Shown one piece after another: positions 53,994 through 63,200 of a stretch of DNA of 64,000 nucleotides. The translations under genes and the position numbers were made by a program. The DNA is from Lactobacillus sp. CBA3606. GTDB taxonomy: Bacteria; Bacillota; Bacilli; Lactobacillales; Lactobacillaceae. The first letter of the stretch is position 1. The number at the start of each line of letters is the position of its first letter. Under the pieces are notes generated by a model. The model saw nothing but the letters and a program-made list of their open reading frames with translations. It did no database searches and had not been told where the DNA came from. The stretch is from NCBI RefSeq assembly GCF_002970935.1, contig NZ_CP027194.1:1488001-1552000 (forward strand), read 5' to 3'.

Positions 53994-54548
53994 TTAATCG
54001 TCATCCTCGTCTTCTTCGTCCAGCCCAGTCCGAGCCGTATGACCTAAGAAAGCTTGTAATTGGCGAATTTGGCGATTATTGCTGCCCCGATAGGCCGTTA
54101 ACCACGCCGCTAATGCTGGTCGGTCTTCCTTGACTGCCAACTTAATTGCACGATCAGTAAATAGATTCTCAGTATCAAAATCTTTCACGGTTGCTGCAAC
54201 CATGGTCTTGGCATCTGCATATTTGAAAGCCCCATCCTCTGTCAACATGGTATATTTAACCAATTCGGCTGTGGTTGATGATGGTTTTTGATCTTCATCT
54301 AATAATAAGTCGGCTAACGCCGCAAAGTTTTGCGTATTCAATACAATTAACCGATCATATTCAGTCCGCAACGCTAATGAATCCGGTCCCTGAACGTACC
54401 ATTTGATTTGATTTAATTTGACGTATTCAACCATCAAATTAGCTAAGATATGATTCGTCATGGCGCCGGCCGTTGGTAATTTATGGTCAAGCTCACTCTG
54501 TTTTAGTTCAGCAGCATATTTTTCAGTCATCGTTAAATCACTCATCAT
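53994..54548 (-). CDS. Dps/ferritin-like protein lacking ferroxidase residues
   Basis: A 184-residue four-helix protein of the Dps type: 'MTNHILANLMVEYVKLNQIKWYVQGPDSLALRTEYDRLIVLNTQNFAALADLLL' follows the Dps pattern of 'HWNVKGPxFxxLHExF'. The ferroxidase ligands are replaced (His to Lys in KWYVQG, His to Arg in LRTEY, and the second-helix acids by Asn/Ala). The C-terminus is strongly acidic (GLDEEDEDDD). Iron oxidation is doubtful, while DNA protection or binding of a partner remains possible. It is co-transcribed with an HMA protein. Confidence 0.72.
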   Translation of the reverse strand: MMSDLTMTEKYAAELKQSELDHKLPTAGAMTNHILANLMVEYVKLNQIKWYVQGPDSLALRTEYDRLIVLNTQNFAALADLLLDEDQKPSSTTAELVKYTMLTEDGAFKYADAKTMVAATVKDFDTENLFTDRAIKLAVKEDRPALAAWLTAYRGSNNRQIRQLQAFLGHTARTGLDEEDEDDD

Positions 54549-54558
54549 TAAAATCTCC

Positions 54559-54780
54559 TTATTTAACCTTTACATTTTCAACTTCATAACCCAGGCCAGT
54601 CACAACTTGGCTCAACTCGTCGGCGTTGGTCACACTTTCATCAAAGGTCGCCTTAACCTTACTGGCATTAAATAACACCTTAACCGTTGCTACACCGGCT
54701 TGATTCGTCAATGCCTTTTCAATTTTTGTTAAACATGATGGACATGTTAGTGTCCCTAATTGCATCGTTGCTTTTGTCAT
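54559..54780 (-). CDS. Heavy-metal-associated (HMA) domain protein, CopZ-like
   Basis: A 73-residue ferredoxin-fold metal chaperone. The metal site is 'LTCPSCLTKIEKAL', with Cys-x-x-Cys and Leu in place of the usual Met of MxCxxC. ATG 54780 follows TTGGAGG. It would carry Cu(I) or another soft metal to a P-type ATPase. First gene of an operon with the Dps-like protein, downstream of an FNR-like box. Confidence 0.85.
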   Translation of the reverse strand: MTKATMQLGTLTCPSCLTKIEKALTNQAGVATVKVLFNASKVKATFDESVTNADELSQVVTGLGYEVENVKVK

Positions 54781-54851
54781 GATTAAAACCTCCAATTAGT
54801 TTTACTTCCGATTGCTTGAACCTATCATAACGGCTCAGTGGCAATTAAAAA

Positions 54852-54865
54852 TTGATCTCGGTCAA
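54852..54865. promoter_or_regulatory. FNR/FLP-like palindrome
   Basis: TTGATCTCGGTCAA matches the FNR-type consensus TTGAT-N4-ATCAA with one mismatch. It lies between the HMA-Dps operon and the divergent flp gene, whose product is of the Crp/Fnr family. Confidence 0.55.
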
Positions 54866-54961
54866 GAAACCAAATAAAAGTTTCAAACAGTGATTAGGAC
54901 CTGAAAGTCCCCGCCATATCTGCTATAGTTATGGTGACTTATATATAAGGAGGTTCTTACG

Positions 54962-55636
54962 ATGCCCACTCATGCCACGCACGACTGTGTGCAACTTGTC
55001 CCCATTTTCAAGAATCTAGCGACTGACCAATTAGATACGATCGAATCCATTGTGCAGCATCACCATTATCAAGCTGGCGAAACACTATTCAATGCGGATG
55101 ATCCATTAGACACCTTAATGATTGTTTCTGGTGGTCAAGCTAAAGTTTATCAACTCGCTGCAAATGGCCGTGAACAATTACTCTATCTCCTACAAACTGG
55201 TGATATCGATGGCGAGGCTGCCTTGTTTGAAAACAAAAATCGGACTTCCTATGGCGAAGCACTAGTCCCGACTGATGTTTGCAGCATCCGCCGCGAAGAC
55301 TTTCAAAGCTTGATGCAGACCTATCCTAGCATCAGCCTGAACGTTTTGAATGTTTTTGGAAAACGACTAACTCAACTAGAACGTCAAACGACCAGTACCG
55401 CTACTGAATCCGTTGAAGCACGGTTAGCTAATTATTTAGTAGAAACTGCAGCCTCACTTAAAGTCAAAGCGTTCAAGCTGCCATTAAAGAAGAAAGATTT
55501 AGCTACCTTCTTAGGCACGACTCCTGAGACCATCAGCCGAAAACTCACTCGTTTTGAAGAAACCGGCTTAATTACCCAAAAACCGGGTAAAGTCATTCAA
55601 CTTAACGATGTCGATCAATTGTTATTGGTTGATTAG
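54962..55636 (+). CDS. flp: Crp/Fnr-family regulator, FLP type
   Basis: A 224-residue regulator with an N-terminal cNMP-like beta-barrel (about 10-125, 'GGQAKVYQLAANGREQLLYLLQTGDIDGEAALF') and a C-terminal HTH ('KKDLATFLGTTPETISRKLTRFEETGLI', about 175-205). It lacks the FNR iron-sulfur cysteine cluster but has Cys9 and Cys107, the spacing of the disulfide switch described for FLP of Lacticaseibacillus casei. So it probably senses oxidation. AAGGAGG before the ATG. Divergent from the HMA-Dps operon with an FNR-like box between. Confidence 0.87.
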   Translation: MPTHATHDCVQLVPIFKNLATDQLDTIESIVQHHHYQAGETLFNADDPLDTLMIVSGGQAKVYQLAANGREQLLYLLQTGDIDGEAALFENKNRTSYGEALVPTDVCSIRREDFQSLMQTYPSISLNVLNVFGKRLTQLERQTTSTATESVEARLANYLVETAASLKVKAFKLPLKKKDLATFLGTTPETISRKLTRFEETGLITQKPGKVIQLNDVDQLLLVD

Positions 55637-55738
55637 CGCCACAATAACTCATGAAAACCCGAAGCAAAAACCCACCTGTGCCATTAATCTACGGTATAAT
55701 GAGGATTGTATTAGAAAATCAATCGAGGAGTGAATTTA

Positions 55739-57655
55739 ATGGCAACAATCAGTCCAGCAGCAGTAAAACAAGACTTGTATGACGCCGTCAATGGCGACTG
55801 GCTCAAAACAGCCGAAATCCCCGCTGACCATGCGTCAACCGGTGGCTTCATGGATTTAGTCGATGCAATTGAAAAAACTTTAATGCATGATTTCGATGCA
55901 ATGGCCGCCGGTGACTTGGCGACTAATGATCCTCAATTAACTGAGTTCATTAAATTTTATCAATTAGCTAAAGATTTCCAGCAACGTGACCAAGCTGGCG
56001 CTAAGCCGCTACTGCCTTATTTGAAACAGATCGACAGTTTGAGTGACTTCGCTGACTTACAACAGCGCATGCCCGATTGGATTTATGACGGTCTGCCATT
56101 GCCATTCAGTCTAGATGTTGACGCCGACATGAAGAACACTAAAGTCAACGCCCTCTTCGCTCAAGCTCCCGGCACGATTTTACCGGACAAGACTTATTAC
56201 GATGAAGGTAACGAATCTGGACCAAAATTATTAGCCGTTTATAGCCACATGATGACCCAACTACTTCAATTGACCGGTGCTGATGAAGCCGAAGCACAAC
56301 AAACTGTCGCCGATGCTTTGAAGTTTGACCGCTTGATTGTCCCTTGGGTTAAAAGCGCTGAAGAAAGTGCGGATTACAGTAAAATGTATAACCCGCGGGC
56401 TTTCAAAGACTTTGCTAACGATAGTAAATACTTGGACCTAGCTGCCATTACTTATTCGGTGATTGCCGGCAATCCAGAAACTGTTATTTTGCCAGAACCA
56501 GCTTACTTTGATCACCTTAACGAAGTCGTTAATCCAGACAACTTCGATTTAATGAAAAATTGGATGAAAACAAAATTAGTTCAACGACTTAGTGGCTACT
56601 TAAGCGACGAGATTCGCACTTTAGGCACCACTTATTCACGAACTTTATCCGGGCAAGAACAACCGCGTAGCCAGGCCAAAAGCGCTTATTATTTGGCTAC
56701 CGGTGCTTTTGACCAAGTCGTTGGCCTCTACTATGGTCACAAATACTTTGGCGAAGCTGCCAAAGCTGATGTCCACCAAATGGTCACTAAAATGATTGGT
56801 GTCTATCAACGTCGGCTACAAGCCAACACTTGGCTCAGTGCCGCTACCCGCGACAAGGCCATCACTAAGCTTAACCATTTGGGCATCCAAGTGGGCTATC
56901 CAGATAAGCTGGAAGCTGTTTATACTAAGTTCAAGACGCATACTGCCGCTGAAGGTGGTAGCGTGTTGAGTAACGTCTTAAACTTCGGTCGCATTGCACG
57001 ACAAGCTATGTTTGCTAAATGGAATCAAGCGACCGACCGAACCCGCTGGGAAATGAGTGCGGATACCGTTAACGCCTATTATCATCCATTCATGAACATC
57101 ATTGTCTTCCCAGCTGCTATCTTACAGGCACCATTTTATAGTCTCAAGCAATCCGCTAGTGCCAACTATGGTGGTATCGGGGCCGTGATTGCACATGAAA
57201 TTTCACATGCCTTTGATAATAACGGTGCGCTGTTTGATGAATTTGGAAACTTGCATAATTGGTGGACGGAAGCCGACACCACTCATTTCAAGGAATTGGC
57301 TAAAGCGATGATTACTGAATTCGATGGTCTTGAATTTGCTGGCGCTAAAGTCAACGGGACCTTGACCGTTTCGGAAAATATCGCTGATGCTGGTGGGTTA
57401 AGCTGTGCTGAAGAAGCGGCAAAGAGTGAACCTGAAGTTGATCTCACAGCCTTTTTCACCAACTGGGCCATGGTTTGGCGTATGAAAGCCACCAAACAAT
57501 ACATGCAATTACTGTTATCCATTGATGTGCATGCGCCAGCTAAACTACGCGCTAACGTGCAACCAAAGAATTTAGATGATTTTTACACCACTTTTGATGT
57601 TCAACCAAGCGATCCAATGTATTTGGCACCCGCTGATCGCGTCAAAATCTGGTAA
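55739..57655 (+). CDS. pepO: M13-family zinc endopeptidase PepO
   Basis: A 638-residue neprilysin-type metalloendopeptidase. The zinc motif is HEISH in 'AVIAHEISHAFDNNGALFDEFG' (about residue 480), the third ligand in 'ENIADAGG', and 'NAYYHPFMNIIVFPAAILQAPFY' is the substrate-binding block. No signal peptide, so it cleaves oligopeptides in the cytosol. ATG 55739 is preferred (GAGGAGTGA upstream) over an ATG three codons earlier. Ends at a terminator. Confidence 0.92.
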   Translation: MATISPAAVKQDLYDAVNGDWLKTAEIPADHASTGGFMDLVDAIEKTLMHDFDAMAAGDLATNDPQLTEFIKFYQLAKDFQQRDQAGAKPLLPYLKQIDSLSDFADLQQRMPDWIYDGLPLPFSLDVDADMKNTKVNALFAQAPGTILPDKTYYDEGNESGPKLLAVYSHMMTQLLQLTGADEAEAQQTVADALKFDRLIVPWVKSAEESADYSKMYNPRAFKDFANDSKYLDLAAITYSVIAGNPETVILPEPAYFDHLNEVVNPDNFDLMKNWMKTKLVQRLSGYLSDEIRTLGTTYSRTLSGQEQPRSQAKSAYYLATGAFDQVVGLYYGHKYFGEAAKADVHQMVTKMIGVYQRRLQANTWLSAATRDKAITKLNHLGIQVGYPDKLEAVYTKFKTHTAAEGGSVLSNVLNFGRIARQAMFAKWNQATDRTRWEMSADTVNAYYHPFMNIIVFPAAILQAPFYSLKQSASANYGGIGAVIAHEISHAFDNNGALFDEFGNLHNWWTEADTTHFKELAKAMITEFDGLEFAGAKVNGTLTVSENIADAGGLSCAEEAAKSEPEVDLTAFFTNWAMVWRMKATKQYMQLLLSIDVHAPAKLRANVQPKNLDDFYTTFDVQPSDPMYLAPADRVKIW

Positions 57656-57663
57656 TGTCCCTG

Positions 57664-57693
57664 ATTAAATCCGGGTTATTTGCCCGGATTTTT
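57664..57693 (+). terminator. Terminator after pepO
   Basis: AAATCCGGG / CCCGGATTT stem and T-run. Confidence 0.85.
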
Positions 57694-57714
57694 TAGTTAT
57701 CGCGAGGTAGCCGT

Positions 57715-58203
57715 ATGACAAAATTTGAAAAGTATCATCCATTATTAACCCCCCACTACACTTTGGATTGGTTAACCAAGGTTCGGGTTAAAAATGTCCT
57801 TACCCTTTACCAACAGATGAGCAACGCACAAACGCCGCCCACTATACTAACAACGGCCGATCAGTTAAATCAAACTATGCGCGAGATTTTTCATGATCAA
57901 AAATTAGTTTGGGGAATTAGCACCCGGCCAACCGATCAGTTCATCGGCCAAGCCGGCTTTGATCCAATTGACCTCACTGCCAAAACGGCCGTTCTAACCG
58001 TGACTGTTCTGACAGCTCACCACCAAATAGCGGTGCTAACTGAAATTTATCAACGATTAATCGCATTTGCCTGGCATGAGCTTCACCTCACCCACTTGAC
58101 TGTGATACCAGCAGCGGATGACACGATGACGCGTAGCTTGTTAAGCCAGCTCGATTTCGTCCCCACAACCCCTGCCGCTCAAAGCTACGAATTAAAAAAT
58201 TAA
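57715..58203 (+). CDS. GNAT-family acetyltransferase-like protein
   Basis: A 162-residue protein with a GNAT-like order of strands: 'WGISTRPTDQFIGQAGFDPIDLTAKTAVLTVTVL' (strands 2-4) and 'LHLTHLTVIPAADDTMTRSLLSQLDFVPT' (last helix and strand). The acetyl-CoA loop R/Q-x-x-G-x-G/A is not clear, so activity is uncertain. It has some likeness to the Acetyltransf_3 (RimJ-like) group. CGCGAGGTAG precedes the ATG. Single gene. Confidence 0.65.
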   Translation: MTKFEKYHPLLTPHYTLDWLTKVRVKNVLTLYQQMSNAQTPPTILTTADQLNQTMREIFHDQKLVWGISTRPTDQFIGQAGFDPIDLTAKTAVLTVTVLTAHHQIAVLTEIYQRLIAFAWHELHLTHLTVIPAADDTMTRSLLSQLDFVPTTPAAQSYELKN

Positions 58204-58217
58204 TAACCTCCTATATC

Positions 58218-58247
58218 GACTCACAATTATAAGATTGTGAGTCTTTT
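58218..58247 (+). terminator. Terminator after the GNAT-like gene
   Basis: GACTCACAAT / ATTGTGAGTC stem followed by five T. Confidence 0.83.
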
Positions 58248-58415
58248 TATATTAAGGGTTATTTTTAATAACGGTTCAAATTATCATTCAAGGCCAAGTC
58301 AGTTTAACCCGGCCCAACCCAACTAGCCACCCATACAGTTGCTAGTATTACTGTCATAACAGCGTTCATTTATCACACAATTAATGAAAGACTTTAACTT
58401 TTAACCCGTTTTTGG

Positions 58416-58496
58416 TTGCGTTTTCTTTTAAATCTAGTAAAATAGAATTGTTAACAAAAACATGTTGTACAATTATGATTGTGAAGCTAGACACAT
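58416..58496 (+). promoter_or_regulatory. nox promoter with a weak Rex-like word
   Basis: TTGCGT (58416-58421), 16 bases, TAAAAT (58438-58443). A TTGTTAACAA palindrome (58448-58457) and TTGTGAAGCTAGACACAT (58479-58496, four of six matches in the second Rex half-site) follow. Redox control is plausible but the motif is weak. From 58248 to 58415 I see nothing. Confidence 0.4.
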
Positions 58497-58516
58497 TAAC
58501 TAAGGAGTGTTTTAAT

Positions 58517-59866
58517 ATGAAAGTTATCGTTATTGGTTGTACCCATGCCGGCACCGCTGCGGTGAATCAAATCTTAGCCTCAAATCCAGAAACAGACGTG
58601 ACTATTTATGAAAAAAATGATAACGTTTCCTTCTTATCTTGTGGGATTGCGCTCTACTTAGGCGGTCAAGTCGCCGATCCACAAGGCTTGTTCTACTCAA
58701 GTCCTGAAAAGCTTGCTGAACTTGGTGCCACCGTAAAAATGCAACATGATGTCACCGCCGTAGATGTCACAGCCCATACCGTCACCGTCACCGACTTAGC
58801 AAGCGGCACCGTCGCAACCGAACACTACGACAAATTAGTCGTTACGACTGGGTCTTGGCCAGTCATCCCGCCAATTGACGGCATTGATAATCCCAATGTT
58901 TACCTTTGTAAAAACTGGGGCCATGCTCAAAAGCTTTGGACCGATGCTAAAGCGGCCAAACGCGTTATCGTCATTGGTGGCGGCTACATTGGGACCGAAC
59001 TGGTAGAGGCTTACCAACACCAAGGTAAGGAAGTTACTTTAATTGACGGCTTACCACGAATTTTAAATAAATATTTAGATCAAAATTATACGAATCGCAT
59101 CGAAAAAGACTTTACTGATCACGGGATCAAGCTTGCGCTGAGCCAGATGGTTAAAGGCTTCAGTGGTACTGATGAAGTGACTGTTACAACGGATCAAGGT
59201 AGCTATACTGCTGATATGGCAATTCTCTGCGTTGGCTTCCGGCCGAACACTGGCTTATTCAAAGACCAACTTGAGATGTTACCAAATGGGGCCATTAAGA
59301 CCAATGATTACATGCAAACTTCTGACCCTGATGTTTATGGTGCTGGTGATTCCGTAACCGTGCATTACAACCCGACCCACAAAGATGCTTATATTCCATT
59401 AGCAACTAATGCTATCCGCCAAGGGACACTAGTTGGGTTAAACCTCTTCAAGCCAACTAGAAAATACATGGGCACCCAATCAACTTCCGGCCTAATGTTA
59501 TTTGGTAAGACCATCGTCGCTTCTGGGATGACATTAGAACATGCACAAGCTGAGGGTATTCCAGCCGCTGCCGTCACAGTCGAAGATAATTATCGACCAG
59601 AGTTCATGCCAACGACTACCCCTGTTTTAATGCAATTAGTTTACAATCCAGAAACTCGAGTAATCTTAGGTGCTCAATTTATGAGCGACTATGATGTGTC
59701 ACAATCTGCGAATACTATTTCAGTCATGATTCAAAATAATAACACCATTGATGACTTAGGCTTCGTTGATATGTTCTTCCAACCAACTTACGACCGACCA
59801 TTTAATTACTTGAACATCCTTGGTCAAGCAGCCATTGCACAAGTTGAAAAACAAGTTCACGCTTAA
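58517..59866 (+). CDS. nox: NADH oxidase, FAD-dependent, water-forming type
   Basis: A 449-residue flavoprotein of the Nox/CoA-disulfide reductase group. FAD-binding start 'MKVIVIGCTHAGTAAV', redox Cys42 in FLSCGIALY and His10; NAD-binding GGGYIGTE near 158-165; second FAD motif 'DPDVYGAGDSV'. Single redox cysteine with His10 is typical of enzymes reducing O2 to water. It regenerates NAD and removes oxygen. ATG 58517 has TAAGGAGTG upstream; the longer frame starts inside the promoter. Confidence 0.9.
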   Translation: MKVIVIGCTHAGTAAVNQILASNPETDVTIYEKNDNVSFLSCGIALYLGGQVADPQGLFYSSPEKLAELGATVKMQHDVTAVDVTAHTVTVTDLASGTVATEHYDKLVVTTGSWPVIPPIDGIDNPNVYLCKNWGHAQKLWTDAKAAKRVIVIGGGYIGTELVEAYQHQGKEVTLIDGLPRILNKYLDQNYTNRIEKDFTDHGIKLALSQMVKGFSGTDEVTVTTDQGSYTADMAILCVGFRPNTGLFKDQLEMLPNGAIKTNDYMQTSDPDVYGAGDSVTVHYNPTHKDAYIPLATNAIRQGTLVGLNLFKPTRKYMGTQSTSGLMLFGKTIVASGMTLEHAQAEGIPAAAVTVEDNYRPEFMPTTTPVLMQLVYNPETRVILGAQFMSDYDVSQSANTISVMIQNNNTIDDLGFVDMFFQPTYDRPFNYLNILGQAAIAQVEKQVHA

Positions 59867-59876
59867 CCATTTTTAA

Positions 59877-59923
59877 ACCGTAATAAGGGCCAGCGATGAT
59901 TATCGCTGGCCCTTATTACGGTT
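59877..59923. terminator. Bidirectional terminator
   Basis: Perfect stem CCGTAATAAGGGCCAGCGAT / ATCGCTGGCCCTTATTACGG between convergent genes. Confidence 0.93.
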
Positions 59924-59926
59924 TAT

Positions 59927-62071
59927 TTAGCTAGGCGCATTACTTAACGTCCATGTGATTTTCCCTGAATAAGACCCTGGCGTTGCTGCAGCATTGGTCT
60001 CAATCAACAAACCAGTATCGGCAGTCCAATTCTGCATAACGTCATATTCATCACTATCACTCGTGCTTTCGTGTTGGTCAATGATGGTTCCCGCCCCATT
60101 AATTACTGTGGCTTGGTCACCATTTTTGTAGACAATTTGACTAGGCAAGACTTGTCCATCTTCATTCGTAAAGTCACCAGCACTGGCTTGCAACTGCCAA
60201 CTAGACCCTTTCCCTCGTTCATCAGAAACGACCAGTTGCCAATCATTTTCACGCGTGGCGGTCTGGGCCTTCCCATTAACGGTAATCGCGGCAAACTTGC
60301 TCGTTGCGGCAATCGTCTTAAAGCCCAGCGCACCGCTACTAACCTTAATCGCAATCGTCACTTCATTCGATTCGTTTTCATCTTCATCCACGACGTGCAC
60401 TTTTAGCTCATTGTCGCCAACGTGCAGTTGATCAGCCTTAAGCACCATACTGAAGACCCCAGACTCATCATCATCGCTCATTTTAAATGGCGCTAATTTT
60501 TCACCATTCAAGCTCGAATTGACTGTTATCCAGCTATTTTTGATTTGTTCAGAGTCTTCTGCAAACACCAAGCCCGTGATTTTTAAGTCGCTACCCTTAT
60601 CAATCGTATAAGATTGCTTCGGAATATAGAGCTGAATATCTTGATCCACAGTCACCGTATAATCGGGTGCTGTCGTGGTCGTTTCAAATTTATCACTCGT
60701 AAAGGTGGCAGCCGTCGCCGTCGTAGCTGTATTGATTTTTACATCATCAGCTTGCCCTTTCAAAGTAATCACTGCGGTTGGATTAGACGTCGATAATGCC
60801 TGCGCTAAGTCATACGTGACACTACTATCACCAGCTGCCGGTGCGGCTACTGTTTGTACCTCACCGTTAGCGTACTTAATTTCCGCGGTATCAAACGTAA
60901 TCCCAGTCGGTAATTTTAAATCAGCTTTAATCGCATCCCAATCAACAGCACCGGCTTGATAATCCAACGTATACTCATAAGTGACTTGATCTTTGGCTTT
61001 AACTTTAGACCCAGCCGTCACAACTTTATCCTTAGTGTTATCTGTGACTTTAACTGCCGCAGTCGCATCTAATAGGTTTGGTAGCGATTCAAATACGACC
61101 AAGCTATTCCCGGCGTTGCTTCCATTAGTCCCAACAAACCCCCAGCGTACCAAACCATCACTACTATTAAACTGCGTTGTATCCACAGCTTCAGTTTGCG
61201 TGATGGCAGTCGCATTATCGGAGCCATCGGGATTAATATCATTAAAGGTGTACGTCATCGTTTTTGCACTCGCATCCCATTTTAAAACCAAGTGGTGCCA
61301 TGCGCCATCGGTCAATGACAAGCTCGGTTTGGCATCAATGTGATTTTGGGTAAATAGATACCGATCCGCCCACAGCAGTTGTGTTACCTTCGTCGCCGTA
61401 TATTGATCAGCTGAGCCTGGATAACCAGCGGCAATATGTTGGCCTTTAATCCCAACATCAAAAGCAGTGCCGCTACCCGCATCACTATAAGATTTAGATG
61501 TATTCGAGTACGTATCAAATTCTAACGCCCAACTATTCTGAATCCCAGTTGCCGCAATTTCGGCCGCATCCGTTCGTTGTTTGTCATCATCCACGCCCCA
61601 AACGCCCATCGTTTCACCGATAATGGTTTGTTTCGTATAACTTGAAGCGGCACCCGTTCCGTTCGCATCATTTTGCATCACAAACGCGAGTCCGTCGCCT
61701 GCTTTGCTCGTCGAAGTCCCCAGATAGACCCACATTTTCAAAGTCGCATCCTGGTTAATGTCAAACCGATTGGCATCCGATGACCAAGCACCACCAAGTT
61801 GTTTTTTCGCGCTATTAATCTCAATAGCTTCCGTGTTAGGGGCCGCCGCATTAGTTACTTTCTGAATACTGGCACTGTTTTTAACCCCATTCGTAAAGGT
61901 TGCTGGTAACGTAAATAACTGACTTAATTGATTTAATCCTTTTGGAGCCGTCGTTAATGGGGTGGCTGCTGCTTCAGCGGACCCGTCAACGGCTTGAACA
62001 CGCGCGGCACTCGCCCATAAACTAGCCCAGATGATAAATCCAGCCAATAATAGTCTTCGTACTTGACGCAT
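59927..62071 (-). CDS. WxL-domain surface protein with L-type lectin-like domain
   Basis: A 714-residue secreted protein. Order: signal peptide (1-27, 'LLLAGFIIWASLWASAARVQA'), a bacterial L-type (legume-like) lectin domain (about 45-330, 'WVYLGTSTSKAGDGLAFVMQND', 'WALEFDTYSN', 'DGAWHHLVLKWDASAKTMTY'), two beta-sandwich regions (about 340-560) and a C-terminal WxL domain (about 575-714) with both WxL motifs, WQLVVS and WQLQAS, ending TWTLSNAPS. WxL proteins bind peptidoglycan non-covalently. A role in binding plant or host glycans is inferred. Adjacent to its DUF916 partner. Confidence 0.87.
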   Translation of the reverse strand: MRQVRRLLLAGFIIWASLWASAARVQAVDGSAEAAATPLTTAPKGLNQLSQLFTLPATFTNGVKNSASIQKVTNAAAPNTEAIEINSAKKQLGGAWSSDANRFDINQDATLKMWVYLGTSTSKAGDGLAFVMQNDANGTGAASSYTKQTIIGETMGVWGVDDDKQRTDAAEIAATGIQNSWALEFDTYSNTSKSYSDAGSGTAFDVGIKGQHIAAGYPGSADQYTATKVTQLLWADRYLFTQNHIDAKPSLSLTDGAWHHLVLKWDASAKTMTYTFNDINPDGSDNATAITQTEAVDTTQFNSSDGLVRWGFVGTNGSNAGNSLVVFESLPNLLDATAAVKVTDNTKDKVVTAGSKVKAKDQVTYEYTLDYQAGAVDWDAIKADLKLPTGITFDTAEIKYANGEVQTVAAPAAGDSSVTYDLAQALSTSNPTAVITLKGQADDVKINTATTATAATFTSDKFETTTTAPDYTVTVDQDIQLYIPKQSYTIDKGSDLKITGLVFAEDSEQIKNSWITVNSSLNGEKLAPFKMSDDDESGVFSMVLKADQLHVGDNELKVHVVDEDENESNEVTIAIKVSSGALGFKTIAATSKFAAITVNGKAQTATRENDWQLVVSDERGKGSSWQLQASAGDFTNEDGQVLPSQIVYKNGDQATVINGAGTIIDQHESTSDSDEYDVMQNWTADTGLLIETNAAATPGSYSGKITWTLSNAPS

Positions 62072-62092
62072 TTGCTTAGCTCCTCTCCTTAA

Positions 62093-63115
62093 TTAGGCTT
62101 GGTTATGCCGACGATTCTTGAGTAACAACCAGATAACTAGTCCCAGTAAAGCCACAATAATAACGCCAAGACCAACGAACCACCAGAAATAGTTCCGTTG
62201 TTGCACTTGCCCAACCGCTGTTTTATTTAAGCTATCGGCTTTTTGCTGACTGATTGTAAAGTTCCGAGTAAATTGCCACTTGTGCTTACCTTTATCCGCT
62301 GTAGCCGTTAAATGTAAGGTGTATTTGCCGGCTTTCAAAGGTTGCTTGCCATCCCCAATAGCAAAGTTGAAATTACTATTAGGGGCCATCGCCATGTTTT
62401 CTTTATTCGTTGTTAACAGTTTTTTAGTCGAATTAGCAGCGGTCACGTAACTCTTGATCTTGAGCCCGTGCATAATTACAGGTTGATCATTTTGCAAATT
62501 AGCGGTGACGTAATTCTGATAGTTAATTTGTTTGGCTTTAATCCCTAATAACTTCATATTAGGCTTAATTGATGTACTCGTTGCTTCACGAACTTGCAGA
62601 CCAATGACGTAAGCATACTGATTTTCAATCGTCATGCCACTTGATTTTTTGGCAGTCGCCGTATTTTCCTGCGTCACATTAATACCACCAAGCGCAATCC
62701 CGGTAAATGCCGTCTTGGGAATTGCTAACTTAATCGTCACGGCCTTAGTTGACTTAGCTGGTACTTCAACTTTTTGGACTTTTGATAACGCCGTTTTAAT
62801 ATCAAATTTTAGTGACGCATCTGCTTTCGCTCGCGGTTGACTATAATCAATCACCCCGTTGCTATTAGTGCTTGCTCGATTTGGAGAAACCGCATAAGTG
62901 TGCGCCTGACTATCTTTATTCTTAATCTTGATTGTCAACGTCTGGGTTTGTCCCGGGTTAACTTTCAAATCGAAATACGAGACATCTGAATTCACTTGGT
63001 TTTCTGGCAGTTCAGCCGCAACACTATAATTTAAATTATCAGCCTTAGCCACCATAGTTAAGCCGCCAAATACCACGCTCAAGATGAGACTCAACTGCAA
63101 GAATATTTTTTTCAT
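62093..63115 (-). CDS. WxL-associated DUF916/DUF3324 membrane protein (CscA-like)
   Basis: About 340 residues: a signal peptide (to about residue 26, 'VFGGLTMVAKA'), a DUF916 domain ('VNPGQTQTLTIKIKNKDSQAHTYAVSPNRASTNSNGVIDYSQ'), a DUF3324 domain ('PNMKLLGIKAKQINYQNYVTANLQNDQPVIMHGLKI') and a C-terminal membrane anchor 'WWFVGLGVIIVALLGLVIWLLL' with a basic tail. DUF916 binds peptidoglycan and DUF3324 is thought to bind host matrix or WxL partners. It forms the core of a surface complex with the flanking WxL proteins. ATG 63115 is used; GTG 63118 just before is possible. Confidence 0.88.
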   Translation of the reverse strand: MKKIFLQLSLILSVVFGGLTMVAKADNLNYSVAAELPENQVNSDVSYFDLKVNPGQTQTLTIKIKNKDSQAHTYAVSPNRASTNSNGVIDYSQPRAKADASLKFDIKTALSKVQKVEVPAKSTKAVTIKLAIPKTAFTGIALGGINVTQENTATAKKSSGMTIENQYAYVIGLQVREATSTSIKPNMKLLGIKAKQINYQNYVTANLQNDQPVIMHGLKIKSYVTAANSTKKLLTTNKENMAMAPNSNFNFAIGDGKQPLKAGKYTLHLTATADKGKHKWQFTRNFTISQQKADSLNKTAVGQVQQRNYFWWFVGLGVIIVALLGLVIWLLLKNRRHNQA

Positions 63116-63200
63116 CACTATTTTTTACCTTTCTTTTTCAACTTACTTCCTATGTATCCGGGGGTAACCCGTATCGATTCGGATAACCCTGGACTGATTC

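Noticed and set aside
60675..61343. Long open frames on the plus strand opposite the WxL lectin-like gene.
   Set aside because: They lack ribosome binding sites and family motifs and mirror the codon bias of the real minus-strand gene.
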